Shown here piece by piece: positions 19,162 to 28,142 of a stretch of 64,000 nt of DNA. This DNA comes from an uncultured Prevotella sp. Lineage in GTDB: Bacteria; Bacteroidota; Bacteroidia; Bacteroidales; Bacteroidaceae. Made by a program: the position numbers and the translations under genes. The notes under the pieces are model-generated. The model worked only from the letters and a program-made list of their open reading frames with translations. It was not told where the DNA came from and made no database searches. The DNA is taken from NCBI GenBank assembly GCA_900315525.1, contig OMZO01000006.1, positions 1-64,000 on the forward strand, read 5' to 3'. Numbering within the stretch: the first letter of the stretch is position 1; every line of letters starts with the position of its first letter.

Positions 19162-21981
19162 TTACTTCTTAAGCACGATGTTCACCATACGCTTAGGGAC
19201 GATGATAACCTTCATGACCTGCATGCCTTCGAGATACTTCTTCGAACGTTCATCTGCCAGCACTGCCTCTTCGATGGTCTTGTTGTCGGCATCAGCAGCA
19301 AACGACATCTCAAAACGAGCTTTACCATTGAAGGCAACACCCAGCTTCACTTGGCTCTCTACGAGATATTCCTCATTCCATGTAGGCCACTGAGAGTCGC
19401 AGACACTACCCTCGCCTCCTAATTGCTCCCAGAGCTCTTCGGCAATATGTGGTGCAAACGGAGCGATGAGGATGACAAGCGTCTTCAGCATCTCCTTGTT
19501 CTTGCACTTCTGCTGAGAAAGTTCATTCACGCAAATCATGAAGGCAGAGATAGAAGTGTTGTAACTGAAGGTCTCGATATCCTGTGATACCTTCTTAATC
19601 AGCTTGTGTACACTCTTAAGATTGTCTGCCGTAGCCTCGCCCTCATCGAATCCGTTCTGATAGAGGTTCCAGAACTTGCGGAGGAAACGGTGACAACCAT
19701 CAATACCGTTGGTATCCCAAGGTTTCGACTGCTCTACTGGACCCAGGAACATCTCATAAAGACGGAGCGTATCAGCACCATATTTCTCGACGATCATGTC
19801 AGGATTGACCACATTGAACATCGACTTAGACATCTTCTCGATAGCCCAGCCACACTTGTATTGTCCGTTTTCGAGGATGAACTCAGCATTCTCATACTCT
19901 GGACGCCAAGCCTTGAAGGCCTCAATGTCGAGGATATCAGCAGAGACGATGTTTACATCTACGTGAATCGGTGTCGTGGTATATTGATCTTTCAGACCGA
20001 AGCTGACGAACTTACCCTTGTCGGCTCCCTCGTCCTCAATACGATAGACAAAGTTAGAGCGCCCCTGAATCATACCCTGATTGACGAGTTTCTTGAAGGG
20101 CTCGTCCTCACAAGAGTAACCTGAATCATAGAGGAACTTATTCCAGAAACGAGAGTAGATAAGGTGACCAGTAGCGTGCTCCGTACCTCCTACATAGAGA
20201 TCTACATTGCGCCAGTATTCGTCAGCATCACGACTCACAAGAGCCTTCTCGTTCTTAGGATCCATATAGCGCAGATAGTAAGCGGAACTTCCAGCGAAAC
20301 CAGGCATCGTGTTCAGCTCGAGTGGGAAGACGGTCTTATTGTCAATCTCATCCTTGCTTACTATCTTATCGAACTTGGTATCCCAAGCCCACATCTTAGC
20401 ACGACCCAATGGGGGCTCACCAGTCTCCGTAGGTTTGTATTCGTCAATCTCAGGCAACTCTAATGGTAGACACTCCTTTGGAATCATATAAGGCATATCA
20501 TCCTTGTAATATACGGGGAACGGCTCACCCCAGTAGCGCTGGCGGGAGAATATGGCATCGCGCAGACGGTAGTTCACTTTCACACGACCCAGACCCTGCT
20601 CTGTCACGAATTTCTTCGTAGCAGCGATAGCTTCCTTAACTGTCAAGCCATTAAGGCTGAACTTGCTGCTTGCAGAGTTACACATGATACCCTCTTTGGC
20701 ATCGTAGCTCTCCTCACTCACGTCGGCACCCTCAATCAATGGGATAATCGGCAGGTTGAAGTGCTTGGCAAAGGCATAGTCACGAGAGTCGTGAGCAGGT
20801 ACGGCCATGATGGCACCAGTACCATAACCAGCCAATACGTATTCTGCAATCCAGATGGGGATTTTCTCGTCTGTAAACGGATTGATGGCATACGATCCAG
20901 AGAACACACCAGTTACCTTATGGTCCATCTGACGATCGCGCTCTGTGCGTTTCTTCACATAGTCGAGATACTTTTCTACCTCAGTCTTCTGCTCAGGTGT
21001 CGTGAGTTCTGCTACAAGGTCACTCTCAGGAGCCAGCACCATGAAGGTGACACCAAACATCGTATCTGCACGAGTGGTGAAGATGGTGAAATGCTTGTCT
21101 GAATCGGCTACGTTGAACTCTACCTCAGTACCCTCAGAGCGGCCAATCCAATTTCGCTGGGTTTCCTTCAGAGAGTCTGTCCAATCAATTTCCTCAAGAC
21201 CATCAAGCAGACGCTGGGCGTAAGCAGAAACACGCAGACACCACTGGCGCATCTTCTTCTGTACTACAGGATAGCCGCCACGAACGCTGACACCATCCAC
21301 TACTTCGTCGTTAGCCAAGACAGTGCCAAGTTTTGGACACCAGTTCACCATCGTGTCAGCCAGGTATGCAATACGATAATTCATCAGCACTTCCTGCTTC
21401 TTCTTCTCTGAGAAGCCTGCCCAGTCAGAAGCTGTGAAGTGCAGCTCCTCAGTACCAAGGGCATTGCAATTCTCAGTACCCATCAGTTCGAAGTGCTCAA
21501 TGAGCTTAATGGTTGGTTGAGCCTTATGAGACGATGTGCTGAAATAGCTCTTGAACATACGCTGGAAGGCCCATTGTGTCCACTTGTAGTAGATAGGGTC
21601 GCAGGTGCGCACCTCGCGCTCCCAGTCGAATGAGAAGCCGATCTTATCCAATTGCGAGCGATAACGGTCAATATTCTCGAAGGTAGTCTTCTCAGGGTGC
21701 TGACCTGTTTGGATAGCATATTGCTCAGCAGGCAGTCCGTAAGCGTCATAGCCCATCGGGTTTAGTACGTTGTAACCTTGCTGACGCTTGTAGCGGGCGT
21801 ATATATCACTGGCAATGTAACCAAGCGGATGACCCACATGAAGGCCTGCCCCTGAGGGGTAAGGGAACATGTTCAGTACGTAGAATTTCTTCTTCGTCTT
21901 GTCCTCCACTACGCGATAAGTGCCATTCTCCACCCATCGCTTCTGCCATTTCTGTTCGATTTCTCTAAAATTGTAATCCAT
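19162..21981 (-). CDS. leuS: leucyl-tRNA synthetase
   Basis: Charges tRNA-Leu with leucine. The class I signature is HVGH at residues 48-51 (in [17 protein letters not shown]) and the KMSKS loop at about 715-720 ([15 protein letters not shown]). Between them is the CP1 editing domain ([18 protein letters not shown]). The length, 939 aa, is normal. A perfect -7 box lies 46 bases upstream of the start, so it heads the leuS-yitT-rdgB-porZ transcript. Confidence 0.98.
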   Translation of the reverse strand: MDYNFREIEQKWQKRWVENGTYRVVEDKTKKKFYVLNMFPYPSGAGLHVGHPLGYIASDIYARYKRQQGYNVLNPMGYDAYGLPAEQYAIQTGQHPEKTTFENIDRYRSQLDKIGFSFDWEREVRTCDPIYYKWTQWAFQRMFKSYFSTSSHKAQPTIKLIEHFELMGTENCNALGTEELHFTASDWAGFSEKKKQEVLMNYRIAYLADTMVNWCPKLGTVLANDEVVDGVSVRGGYPVVQKKMRQWCLRVSAYAQRLLDGLEEIDWTDSLKETQRNWIGRSEGTEVEFNVADSDKHFTIFTTRADTMFGVTFMVLAPESDLVAELTTPEQKTEVEKYLDYVKKRTERDRQMDHKVTGVFSGSYAINPFTDEKIPIWIAEYVLAGYGTGAIMAVPAHDSRDYAFAKHFNLPIIPLIEGADVSEESYDAKEGIMCNSASSKFSLNGLTVKEAIAATKKFVTEQGLGRVKVNYRLRDAIFSRQRYWGEPFPVYYKDDMPYMIPKECLPLELPEIDEYKPTETGEPPLGRAKMWAWDTKFDKIVSKDEIDNKTVFPLELNTMPGFAGSSAYYLRYMDPKNEKALVSRDADEYWRNVDLYVGGTEHATGHLIYSRFWNKFLYDSGYSCEDEPFKKLVNQGMIQGRSNFVYRIEDEGADKGKFVSFGLKDQYTTTPIHVDVNIVSADILDIEAFKAWRPEYENAEFILENGQYKCGWAIEKMSKSMFNVVNPDMIVEKYGADTLRLYEMFLGPVEQSKPWDTNGIDGCHRFLRKFWNLYQNGFDEGEATADNLKSVHKLIKKVSQDIETFSYNTSISAFMICVNELSQQKCKNKEMLKTLVILIAPFAPHIAEELWEQLGGEGSVCDSQWPTWNEEYLVESQVKLGVAFNGKARFEMSFAADADNKTIEEAVLADERSKKYLEGMQVMKVIIVPKRMVNIVLKK

Positions 21982-22026
21982 ATGTTTCTTTTGTTTTTTT
22001 CTTCGTGTACATTGTTAATTAGGCTG

Positions 22027-22034
22027 CAAAGTTA
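22027..22034 (-). promoter_or_regulatory. -7 box for leuS
   Basis: The minus strand reads TAACTTTG, a perfect match to TAnnTTTG. Confidence 0.65.
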
Positions 22035-22072
22035 CGAATAAGTGCGGAAAAATCCAAATTTATTGATGATTT

Positions 22073-23143
22073 TTATTCATACACCTTTACAGGACGCTTT
22101 CCTTGGAGTACGCCGAGGGCATTTAGTGCCAGCGCACCCATCTCATCCTCACCAGGAAAACAATGTACGGGAGCAAGGAAATCTATACGTTGGCGCAGGC
22201 GGCTGACGATATATTCACTTCTTGCGAGCCCTCCAGTCAGAAGTATCGCGTCTATTTCTCCGCAGAGCACAGCCGATTCGGCAGCGATATTCTTGGCTAC
22301 ATGATAGATCATTGCATCAAGTACCAGTCGTGCGTGCTCATCGCCATCCTGTTCGATGCGGCGAATAATCTCTTTCACATCGTTTGTGCCAAGATGGGCG
22401 TTAAGACCCGCTTTTCCGGCAATACGCTTCAGGAGTTGTTTTTCTGTATATTTGCCACTAAAGCAGAGCCGGATGAGGTCGGCTGCAGGCAGAGAGCCAG
22501 CACGTTCTGGAGAGAAGGGACCTTCGCCGTCTAAGGCATTATTGGCATCGACGGCACGACCGTGCTCATGAACGGCTATCGAGATACCTCCACCCATATG
22601 ACAGACAATCAGGTTTAGGTCTTCGTATCGTCTGCCGATTTCTGCAGCATAGCGTTGGGCAATGGCACGCTGATTGAGGGCATGCCAAATACAGATGCGG
22701 TTCATCATCGGCGAGCCTGATATACGGGCATAGTCATTCAGTTCATCTACTACACCAGGATCAGCAATGAAGGCTCTGCATCCAGGAATCTCCAAAGCGA
22801 TTTCATAAGCTATCAGACAGCCCAGATTACAGGCATGATTGTGCATAGCGATGCCACTATGGGTGTCGATTACCATCTGTTCATTGATTTCATAGACACC
22901 ACCTTCAAGCGGCTTTACAAGTCCACCGCGTCCAATGACTGCATCGAAGTTCATCGGCAGATGGGCTTGTTGCAATTCATTGAGTAATACTTGTTTGCGG
23001 AATGACTGTTGTTCTAGTACGTCGTCAAATTGTGACAATTCTTCAGCAGAGTGGTTAATTGTTCTAAGTAAGATAGGCTTCTCGTCGTCATAGACGGCAA
23101 TCTTTGTTGATGTAGAGCCAGGATTGATAACAAGTATAAGCAT
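22073..23143 (-). CDS. buk: butyrate kinase
   Basis: ASKHA-fold acyl kinase that converts butyryl phosphate and ADP to butyrate and ATP, or makes branched-chain acyl phosphates. The N-terminal VINPGSTSTKIAVYDDEKP, the central CHMGGGISIAVHEHGRAVDANNALDGEGPFSPERAG and the C-terminal LLTGGLARSEYIV motifs identify the family. At 356 aa it is full length. Phosphate butyryltransferase (ptb), the usual partner, is not adjacent. It is transcribed alone from a perfect -7 box at 23171-23178. Confidence 0.95.
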   Translation of the reverse strand: MLILVINPGSTSTKIAVYDDEKPILLRTINHSAEELSQFDDVLEQQSFRKQVLLNELQQAHLPMNFDAVIGRGGLVKPLEGGVYEINEQMVIDTHSGIAMHNHACNLGCLIAYEIALEIPGCRAFIADPGVVDELNDYARISGSPMMNRICIWHALNQRAIAQRYAAEIGRRYEDLNLIVCHMGGGISIAVHEHGRAVDANNALDGEGPFSPERAGSLPAADLIRLCFSGKYTEKQLLKRIAGKAGLNAHLGTNDVKEIIRRIEQDGDEHARLVLDAMIYHVAKNIAAESAVLCGEIDAILLTGGLARSEYIVSRLRQRIDFLAPVHCFPGEDEMGALALNALGVLQGKRPVKVYE

Positions 23144-23170
23144 AGCCGTATTGAATTAAGTAATCTGTTG

Positions 23171-23178
23171 CAAAGTTA
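23171..23178 (-). promoter_or_regulatory. -7 box for buk
   Basis: The minus strand reads TAACTTTG, a perfect match, 27 bases before the start codon. Confidence 0.65.
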
Positions 23179-23252
23179 CGTTTTATTTCTGAACGACCTA
23201 TAAATTTATGGTAAATATTTCCAAAATGTTTGGTATTAAGCATATATTTGGC

Positions 23253-23260
23253 TACCTTTG
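23253..23260 (+). promoter_or_regulatory. -7 box for the FMN-binding protein operon
   Basis: TACCTTTG is a perfect match. It ends 8 bases before the ATG at 23269, which predicts a leader of only a few bases. Confidence 0.65.
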
Positions 23261-23268
23261 CGGCCATT

Positions 23269-23655
23269 ATGAAGAAGAGTTTGTTATTAGTTTGTATGGT
23301 CATAGCACTCACAAGTGCTGGTTTGAAGGGCGACGAGGTCATTACCAAGGAGAATGGTTTGACCGTAGTAAACACGACTACTATCGCTAAGGATGTAGAG
23401 GGCTATAATGGTCCTGTACCCATCAAGATCTTTATCAAAAAGAACAAGATTGAGAAGATCGAGGTGCTGAAAAATTTTGAAGGTCCGAAGTATCTGAATA
23501 TGGTGAAGAAACAATTGCTCAACGCCTGGGATGGTCTGACGATAAAGGAGGCTAAGACCAAAAAAGTGGATGCCGTTACGGGTGCTACCTTCACTTCTGA
23601 GGCGCTCATCGAGAATGTAAACAGAGGTCTCAACTATTATCAGAATAACAAATGA
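23269..23655 (+). CDS. exported FMN-binding domain protein
   Basis: A 128-residue protein with a signal peptide (MKKSLLLVCMVIALTSA) and one FMN-binding domain like that of RnfG/NqrC. The flavinylation motif is TGATFTS at 104-110, with Thr107 the expected covalent FMN site. Such domains carry electrons outside the inner membrane. The start at 23269 was chosen because it gives a clean signal peptide and follows the promoter box. It overlaps the FNT gene by 4 bases. No apbE (flavin transferase) gene is seen in the window. Confidence 0.87.
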   Translation: MKKSLLLVCMVIALTSAGLKGDEVITKENGLTVVNTTTIAKDVEGYNGPVPIKIFIKKNKIEKIEVLKNFEGPKYLNMVKKQLLNAWDGLTIKEAKTKKVDAVTGATFTSEALIENVNRGLNYYQNNK

Positions 23656-24254
23656 AGAAGATAATTCCTTTAGCCATTCTGGCTGGTATCTGTATTTCTA
23701 TTGGTTGTGTGGTTAATCTGAGAGTTGGCGGTGTGGCTGGTGCCGTATTGTTTGCTTTTGGATTGACAACGGTGGTATATTATGGTTTGAAACTCTATAC
23801 GGGTACGGCTGGTTTCATCCGTCTGAAGGGTGACTGGGTGATGCTGGGATTGGTATTGCTGGGTAATATCATCGGCTGTCTGCTTACAGCTTGGCTCATC
23901 GCCTATGCGCAACCTGACTGTATCGAACCAGCCTCGAAGATTCTCGCAGGTCGTCTGGCGAAAGGACCTTTTGCCTGTTTTCTGTTGGCTATTGGTTGTG
24001 GATTTATCATGACAACGGCTGTCGAGTTTGCCCGTAAGGGTAAGATGCTGCCGCTCTTGTTGGGTGTGCCTGTGTTCATCCTTTGTGGCTTCGCTCACTC
24101 TATCGCAGATGCCTTCTATTTTCTTGTTTCGCCTGCAGAACAGATGCTGCAGACAGAAGTACTCGTAGTCTATATCAGCGAGGTACTTGGCAATTTCGTA
24201 GGCTGTAACCTCTATCGCTGGACGCTCTTTCCCTTCGAAACCGAAGAGAAATAA
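23652..24254 (+). CDS. formate/nitrite transporter family protein
   Basis: A 200-residue inner-membrane protein with about six hydrophobic segments. Segments such as IGCVVNLRVGGVAGAVLFAFGLTTVVYYGLKLYTG and FAHSIADAFYF match the FNT fold, which conducts small anions such as formate, nitrite or lactate. It is shorter than classical FocA (about 285 aa), mainly at the termini. It is translationally coupled to the FMN-binding protein. The substrate is unknown. Confidence 0.85.
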   Translation: MKKIIPLAILAGICISIGCVVNLRVGGVAGAVLFAFGLTTVVYYGLKLYTGTAGFIRLKGDWVMLGLVLLGNIIGCLLTAWLIAYAQPDCIEPASKILAGRLAKGPFACFLLAIGCGFIMTTAVEFARKGKMLPLLLGVPVFILCGFAHSIADAFYFLVSPAEQMLQTEVLVVYISEVLGNFVGCNLYRWTLFPFETEEK

Positions 24255-24277
24255 GCGCTTTTGTTACCTTTTCAGGC

Positions 24278-24955
24278 ATGATGGTGACCTTGGAGTTTAT
24301 GAATCAGAAGTTCGATGAACTGAATGAACTTTGCTTTGGCGGAGCGTTACCTAAGGTGAGTATTCGGCTGAGTAAGGCCCGTACCTACTTGGGGCAACTC
24401 GGCTTCAAGCGCAAGCGCCCATTGTTTGGCAAGACGCAGTATTATGATTTCGTACTGCGTATCAGTACACGACTTGAACAGACAGAAGAAGAGATCATCG
24501 ATACGCTATTGCACGAGATGATTCATCTTTATATCGCCAGTCATCAGCTGAAAGACAGTTCTTCGCATGGGCCAGTCTTTCGCCAGATGATGAATGACCT
24601 GAATCAGCGCTTTGGGCGTCATATCACCATCTCTCATCGCAAGACGAAGGATGAGTTGAATCAGGATACGCAGCGTCGCCAGCATCTAGTCTGTGTCTCT
24701 ACGTTGGCTTCAGGTGAGCGAGGCATCACGATTGCAGCCAAAAGTCGTCTGTTCCTGCTTTGGGATCAGATACCCAGGATACCAAAGATTGTCTCCCAAA
24801 CGTGGTACGTGAGCTATGACCCTTATTTCAATCGTTTTCCCAGAGCCCTCACGCCAAAAGTCTATCGCATCAATGCCTCAGACCTCGATCTCCATCTGAA
24901 AGCCGCCCGCCCCCTTGTCCGTCAGGGCCGCAAGATCTTCATCGCTACTACTTGA
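24278..24955 (+). CDS. SprT-like zinc metalloprotease-fold protein
   Basis: A 225-residue cytoplasmic protein. The zinc motif HEMIH is at 79-83 (LLHEMIHLYIASHQ) and a third ligand is likely His97 in DSSSHGPVFR. The N-terminal segment LNELCFGGALPKVSIRLSKARTYLGQ is usual for SprT-like proteins. The C-terminal 80 residues lack the cysteine zinc ribbon of some members. Role unknown. Its stop is followed within 10 bases by a palindrome array. Confidence 0.85.
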   Translation: MMVTLEFMNQKFDELNELCFGGALPKVSIRLSKARTYLGQLGFKRKRPLFGKTQYYDFVLRISTRLEQTEEEIIDTLLHEMIHLYIASHQLKDSSSHGPVFRQMMNDLNQRFGRHITISHRKTKDELNQDTQRRQHLVCVSTLASGERGITIAAKSRLFLLWDQIPRIPKIVSQTWYVSYDPYFNRFPRALTPKVYRINASDLDLHLKAARPLVRQGRKIFIATT

Positions 24956-24964
24956 TTACATACG

Positions 24965-25045
24965 TTCCCACAGTGGGACTGCTTTGGTCCCACCGTGGGA
25001 ACACTTTAGTCCCAGTGTGGGACTTCTGTAGTCCCAGCTTGGGAA
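24965..25045. repeat. palindrome array 2: four 15-bp units, 22-bp period
   Basis: Units start at 24965, 24987, 25009 and 25031, exactly 22 bp apart. The core is TCCCANNNTGGGA, with outer bases T/C, G/A, G/C and G/A. Spacers are 7 bases (TGCTTTG, CACTTTA, TTCTGTA). The end of one unit can pair with the start of the next. It has the same architecture as the array at 522-580 and also lies in a gap between converging genes, here directly behind the SprT-like gene. Confidence 0.85.
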
Positions 25046-25068
25046 TAATTACCTCATCTTATAAGGAA

Positions 25069-25098
25069 CTGGTATCAGCCGGTAAGTCTGCGGTATCA
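25069..25098. repeat. GGTATCAGCC direct repeat
   Basis: GGTATCAGCC occurs twice, about 20 bases apart. No function is apparent. The surrounding 25046-25210 holds no gene I can support. Confidence 0.4.
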
Positions 25099-25210
25099 GC
25101 CAATAAGCGTTCCTTATTGCGAAATAAGTATCCCTTTCTGGCCAGACCTACCGTTAGTTTCGCCGAATTGCCTTTGTATAAAGGACTTTTAGGCGTTTTT
25201 TGTGCTTTCA

Positions 25211-25378
25211 AGACCTAACAAAGACCTAACAAAGAGGTACCATAGACCTACCATAGATTAGACGTTGCGAAATTTTTCGTTGCGAAATTTTTCGCATAAA
25301 GTTCTATATTCTCTTGCTTGTTTGCGAATTAATGTTAGGTCTATGGTACCTCTATAGTACCTCTATGTTAGGTCTTAG
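25211..25378. repeat. 168-bp inverted-repeat element with about 45-bp arms
   Basis: The left arm (25211-25256) contains AGACCTAACA, AGAGGTACCATAGACCTA and related pieces. The right arm (25335-25378) carries their reverse complement (TTAGGTCTATGGTACCTCT, then ATGTTAGGTCTTAG). The centre holds a perfect tandem 15-mer GTTGCGAAATTTTTC at 25264-25278 and 25279-25293. Single further copies of GTTAGGTCTTGAG and ACCTAACAA lie at 25400-25445. It looks like a non-coding mobile or structural repeat; no transposase is near. Confidence 0.75.
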
Positions 25379-25462
25379 AACGAGATAATTTCACGTAACT
25401 ACCTAACAATGAACGTTTTACTATTTTACAACGTTAGGTCTTGAGTTTTTTTGTATATCAAA

Positions 25463-25492
25463 GCCCCACCACCCGATTTTGGGCCGTGGGGC
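25463..25492. other. GC-rich hairpin without T tract
   Basis: GCCCCAC (25463-25469) pairs with GTGGGGC (25486-25492). There is no T run on either side in the right orientation, so it is not a typical terminator. It lies 68 bases beyond the stop of the leucine-rich-repeat gene. Confidence 0.5.
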
Positions 25493-25559
25493 TATGCACA
25501 AAGTGCGCTCGGCTTTGCCGCTTTCATCAAGCGAAACGACCACAGTGTCTTATGTGTTT

Positions 25560-26813
25560 TCACAAATCACCCACGATATTGATATTGAGGGAACTATAAC
25601 TTTTTTTATATTCATCAACAGCACTCTTTGGAACATGAAAAGTAATTTTGTTAATATCATAGTTCATGGGTTGTTCGAGATCATATCTTGGTGGTCTTAA
25701 CGTATAGCAATAGATATTAATTGGTTGTCCAGTATCATTAAAAGCATCCCACGAAATTGTGAATATTTCTGGCCCTAAAGTAACACTTTCTAATTTTTTG
25801 CATCCTTGAAATAGACATACTTCAATGCCTCTTACTTTATCGGGGAGTTTGATTTCCTTGATATTGGAACATCCAGCAAATGCGTATGCTCCGATGTATG
25901 TTAAAGTATTCGGTAGTTTGATTTCCTTGAGATTGGAACAACCAGCAAGCGCGTGTGCCCCTATTTCTGTTAAAATATTCGGTAGATTGATTTTGGATAA
26001 GGAAGAACAATTCATAAGAGCTTTATCCTCCATTTTCTCTACACTATTTGGTATTTTTATATCGGTAAGACTTGTACAGTCTTGGAAAGTTGATGATTCG
26101 ATATTTTTTATACCTTCAGGTATCGATATGGCAGAGAGGTTAGTACAACCAGAAAAAGTAAATGATTTAATTCTATTTACGCTCTTTGGAATCGAAATGG
26201 ATGCAAGGCTAGAACAATTTTGAAATGTATATTCTTTTATTTCTTTTATATTATTGTCAATGACAACTGATTGCAAATTTGAGCAACCGGAAAATGTTCC
26301 ATCCAAATAAGAAACATTACAGTGTACGTGTGCCGTTTTCAAGTTTATACATTTGGCTAATGCTTCTTTCCCGAATTCTCTAACATTTTGGGGAATTACT
26401 ATTGAAGTCAGTCCCGTACAACCATAGAATGCATGATCTCCAATAATTTCAATAGATTCAGGTAAAGATATAGATGTCATTTCTTTAGCACCTAAGAATG
26501 CATCACTATAAATCTCATTAACAATCCAAGTTTGACCATCGTATTCTATACTGCTAGGAATAACGATATCTCCAGAATAATTGCTAGATTTAGGATGATT
26601 TTCTCCATTTGTATTTATAACCGTGGCTTTATTATAGTCATGAAAGCGATAGTGAATATTGTCTATTACGATACCATACGGATTATAAACAATTGTAATT
26701 GATTCAATTTCAGGTGTAGTGTCTTTGCTACATGAACAGCAAAACAGGTACGTTAGAATAGTGCAGAATAGTAATTCATAATACCGAATTCTCATAAATG
26801 ATGATTGTTTCAT
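25560..26813 (-). CDS. BspA-like leucine-rich-repeat lipoprotein
   Basis: A 417-residue surface or periplasmic lipoprotein. The N-terminus has a hydrophobic signal and a cysteine-rich lipobox region (LTYLFCCSCSKD, around residue 28). From about residue 95 on there are roughly ten LRR_5-type repeats of about 23 residues, for example LPESIEIIGDHAFYGCTGLTS and IPKSVNRIKSFTFSGCTNLSA. The C-terminal part (residue 360 on) is not repetitive. BspA-like proteins bind host proteins or other cells. A second ATG at 26795 is an equally good start. It is the last gene of the abiH-led run. Confidence 0.85.
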   Translation of the reverse strand: MKQSSFMRIRYYELLFCTILTYLFCCSCSKDTTPEIESITIVYNPYGIVIDNIHYRFHDYNKATVINTNGENHPKSSNYSGDIVIPSSIEYDGQTWIVNEIYSDAFLGAKEMTSISLPESIEIIGDHAFYGCTGLTSIVIPQNVREFGKEALAKCINLKTAHVHCNVSYLDGTFSGCSNLQSVVIDNNIKEIKEYTFQNCSSLASISIPKSVNRIKSFTFSGCTNLSAISIPEGIKNIESSTFQDCTSLTDIKIPNSVEKMEDKALMNCSSLSKINLPNILTEIGAHALAGCSNLKEIKLPNTLTYIGAYAFAGCSNIKEIKLPDKVRGIEVCLFQGCKKLESVTLGPEIFTISWDAFNDTGQPINIYCYTLRPPRYDLEQPMNYDINKITFHVPKSAVDEYKKSYSSLNINIVGDL

Positions 26814-26845
26814 TTTATTTGATTTTAAATTAATAATGCGATTTA

Positions 26846-27259
26846 CTATCTATTTTGTAAATGAGAAAAATCTATATAAGGACTAAAACTGCTCACTTTG
26901 CCTGACCCTGTAACAAAGTCTATATTTACAATACAATAAAATTTCACTTTATTAATGTCCTTTAGCCTTATCAGAATTTCCCCACTACCTTTGCCTTCTC
27001 TAGGTAACATCGTAAAATAATTCTCTGACTCAGAATCTTCAAATTTAGCTTTCCATCTTAGGCTTTTCGATGCACTGTAATCTGTTATAGATATAATTTT
27101 TGAGTATCTGTCATTACCCTTCTCTACACCAGCAGAATATTTATCAATATTCTTATCTTCTATCTCTGAATCATTTTTGCTGCACGAACTAACAATCATT
27201 GCCAACAATATTATTACAAATGATTTAATTGTAAACAAACAATTTACTTTCTTTTTCAT
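26846..27259 (-). CDS. hypothetical lipoprotein, 137 aa
   Basis: I do not recognise a family. The start MKKKVNCLFTIKSFVIILLAMIVSSC gives a lipoprotein signal with lipobox VSSC; eight upstream codons were left out for that reason. The mature part is polar, with a possible beta-sandwich pattern in the second half (WKAKFEDSESENYFTMLP, then GEILIRLKDINKVKFYCIVNIDFVTGSGKV). It lies in the AT-rich operon between the broken outer-membrane gene and the LRR gene. Confidence 0.6.
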   Translation of the reverse strand: MKKKVNCLFTIKSFVIILLAMIVSSCSKNDSEIEDKNIDKYSAGVEKGNDRYSKIISITDYSASKSLRWKAKFEDSESENYFTMLPREGKGSGEILIRLKDINKVKFYCIVNIDFVTGSGKVSSFSPYIDFSHLQNR

Positions 27260-27314
27260 TTTGTCGCTAGTTTTATTATACAATTTTTATCTATTTATAC
27301 TCTTGGTCTCATAC

Positions 27315-28103
27315 TTAGAATTCTCCACCTATTCTGAAAATAAGACCTTCAAAAAACTTTTTATGGTTTGATAAATATATGGTATTAGGCTTTCTTTCTT
27401 GGATTGGATATCTTTCTTGGAATTGATAGCCAACTCCAACATTAAATGCACTCGTTTTTGTTAGCTTAAACCTCATTCCAGCGATAAAAGATCCATACCA
27501 GCCATTTAAATCCCAAAAACTATATCCTACTTTTATGTCAGCAAACGGATTAAATTTTCTTTTTATAGGGATATCACCGCGTACGTGTGCAAAAATAGGC
27601 GTTGATAGTCTTTCTGAAGTAAACCAATATGCTATACCTGCACCTATACCTGCGTACAGATATTCAGCCTCTTTAGGTCTAACCCCTAATGAAATGGTAA
27701 ACTCAGATCTGTTCTCAGCTTTTTCACCTATACCTGCTATATATGCTAAATCCATAAAACCATTGAATCCTGGTTTGAAATGCATAATATATTCGTATAT
27801 TGATTTTTCATCAAATGCCTTTTGTTTATAATTCGTCCTCGCGTCCGGACTTACAATTCTTCCTTCATCTTTCTTACCATAGTAAATAGTTTCTTTCGTT
27901 ATTTTCTGTACTTCGGACATTTTATATGCGAAAACGTTCCCATCTCTCGTTTGAATCTTTAGTGATTCATTGGGGATTTGCTCGATTATCAATCCTCTTA
28001 TAATACTCCCATTTTTAAGATAAACCACTTCTTGGATATCCTGGGCAAATGTTTGTGAAATACAAATGAGAACAAATCATAAAAGCGAACATAATTTTTT
28101 CAT
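27315..28103 (-). pseudogene. outer-membrane beta-barrel protein gene with in-frame TGA in the signal peptide
   Basis: From the ATG at 28103 the frame reads MKKLCSLL, then TGA at 28077-28079, then FVLICISQTFAQDIQEVVYLKNGS and on to a full barrel. With one sense codon in place of TGA (TGG would fit), the start would be a normal signal peptide. The N-terminal KNGSIIRGLIIEQIPNESLKIQTRDGNVFAYKMSEVQKITKE is a common small domain in Bacteroidetes outer-membrane proteins, and the rest is beta-barrel-like, ending IFRIGGEF. As read, export is lost. An internal GTG start (28028) would make a protein without signal. Confidence 0.75.
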
Positions 28104-28142
28104 AATCGTAATTTCTAATTATTTATTTTTATTAAATTCAGT

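Noticed and set aside
24952-25218. 88-aa open frame on the plus strand behind the SprT-like gene
   Set aside because: Its first half is a translation of the 22-bp palindrome array and the rest has no family features, so it is taken as repeat DNA.
25463-25492. Rho-independent terminator behind the LRR gene
   Set aside because: The hairpin is strong but lacks a T tract on either strand.
28077-28079. TGA as a selenocysteine codon
   Set aside because: It lies within a signal peptide, where selenocysteine would have no role, and no SECIS-like hairpin was apparent.
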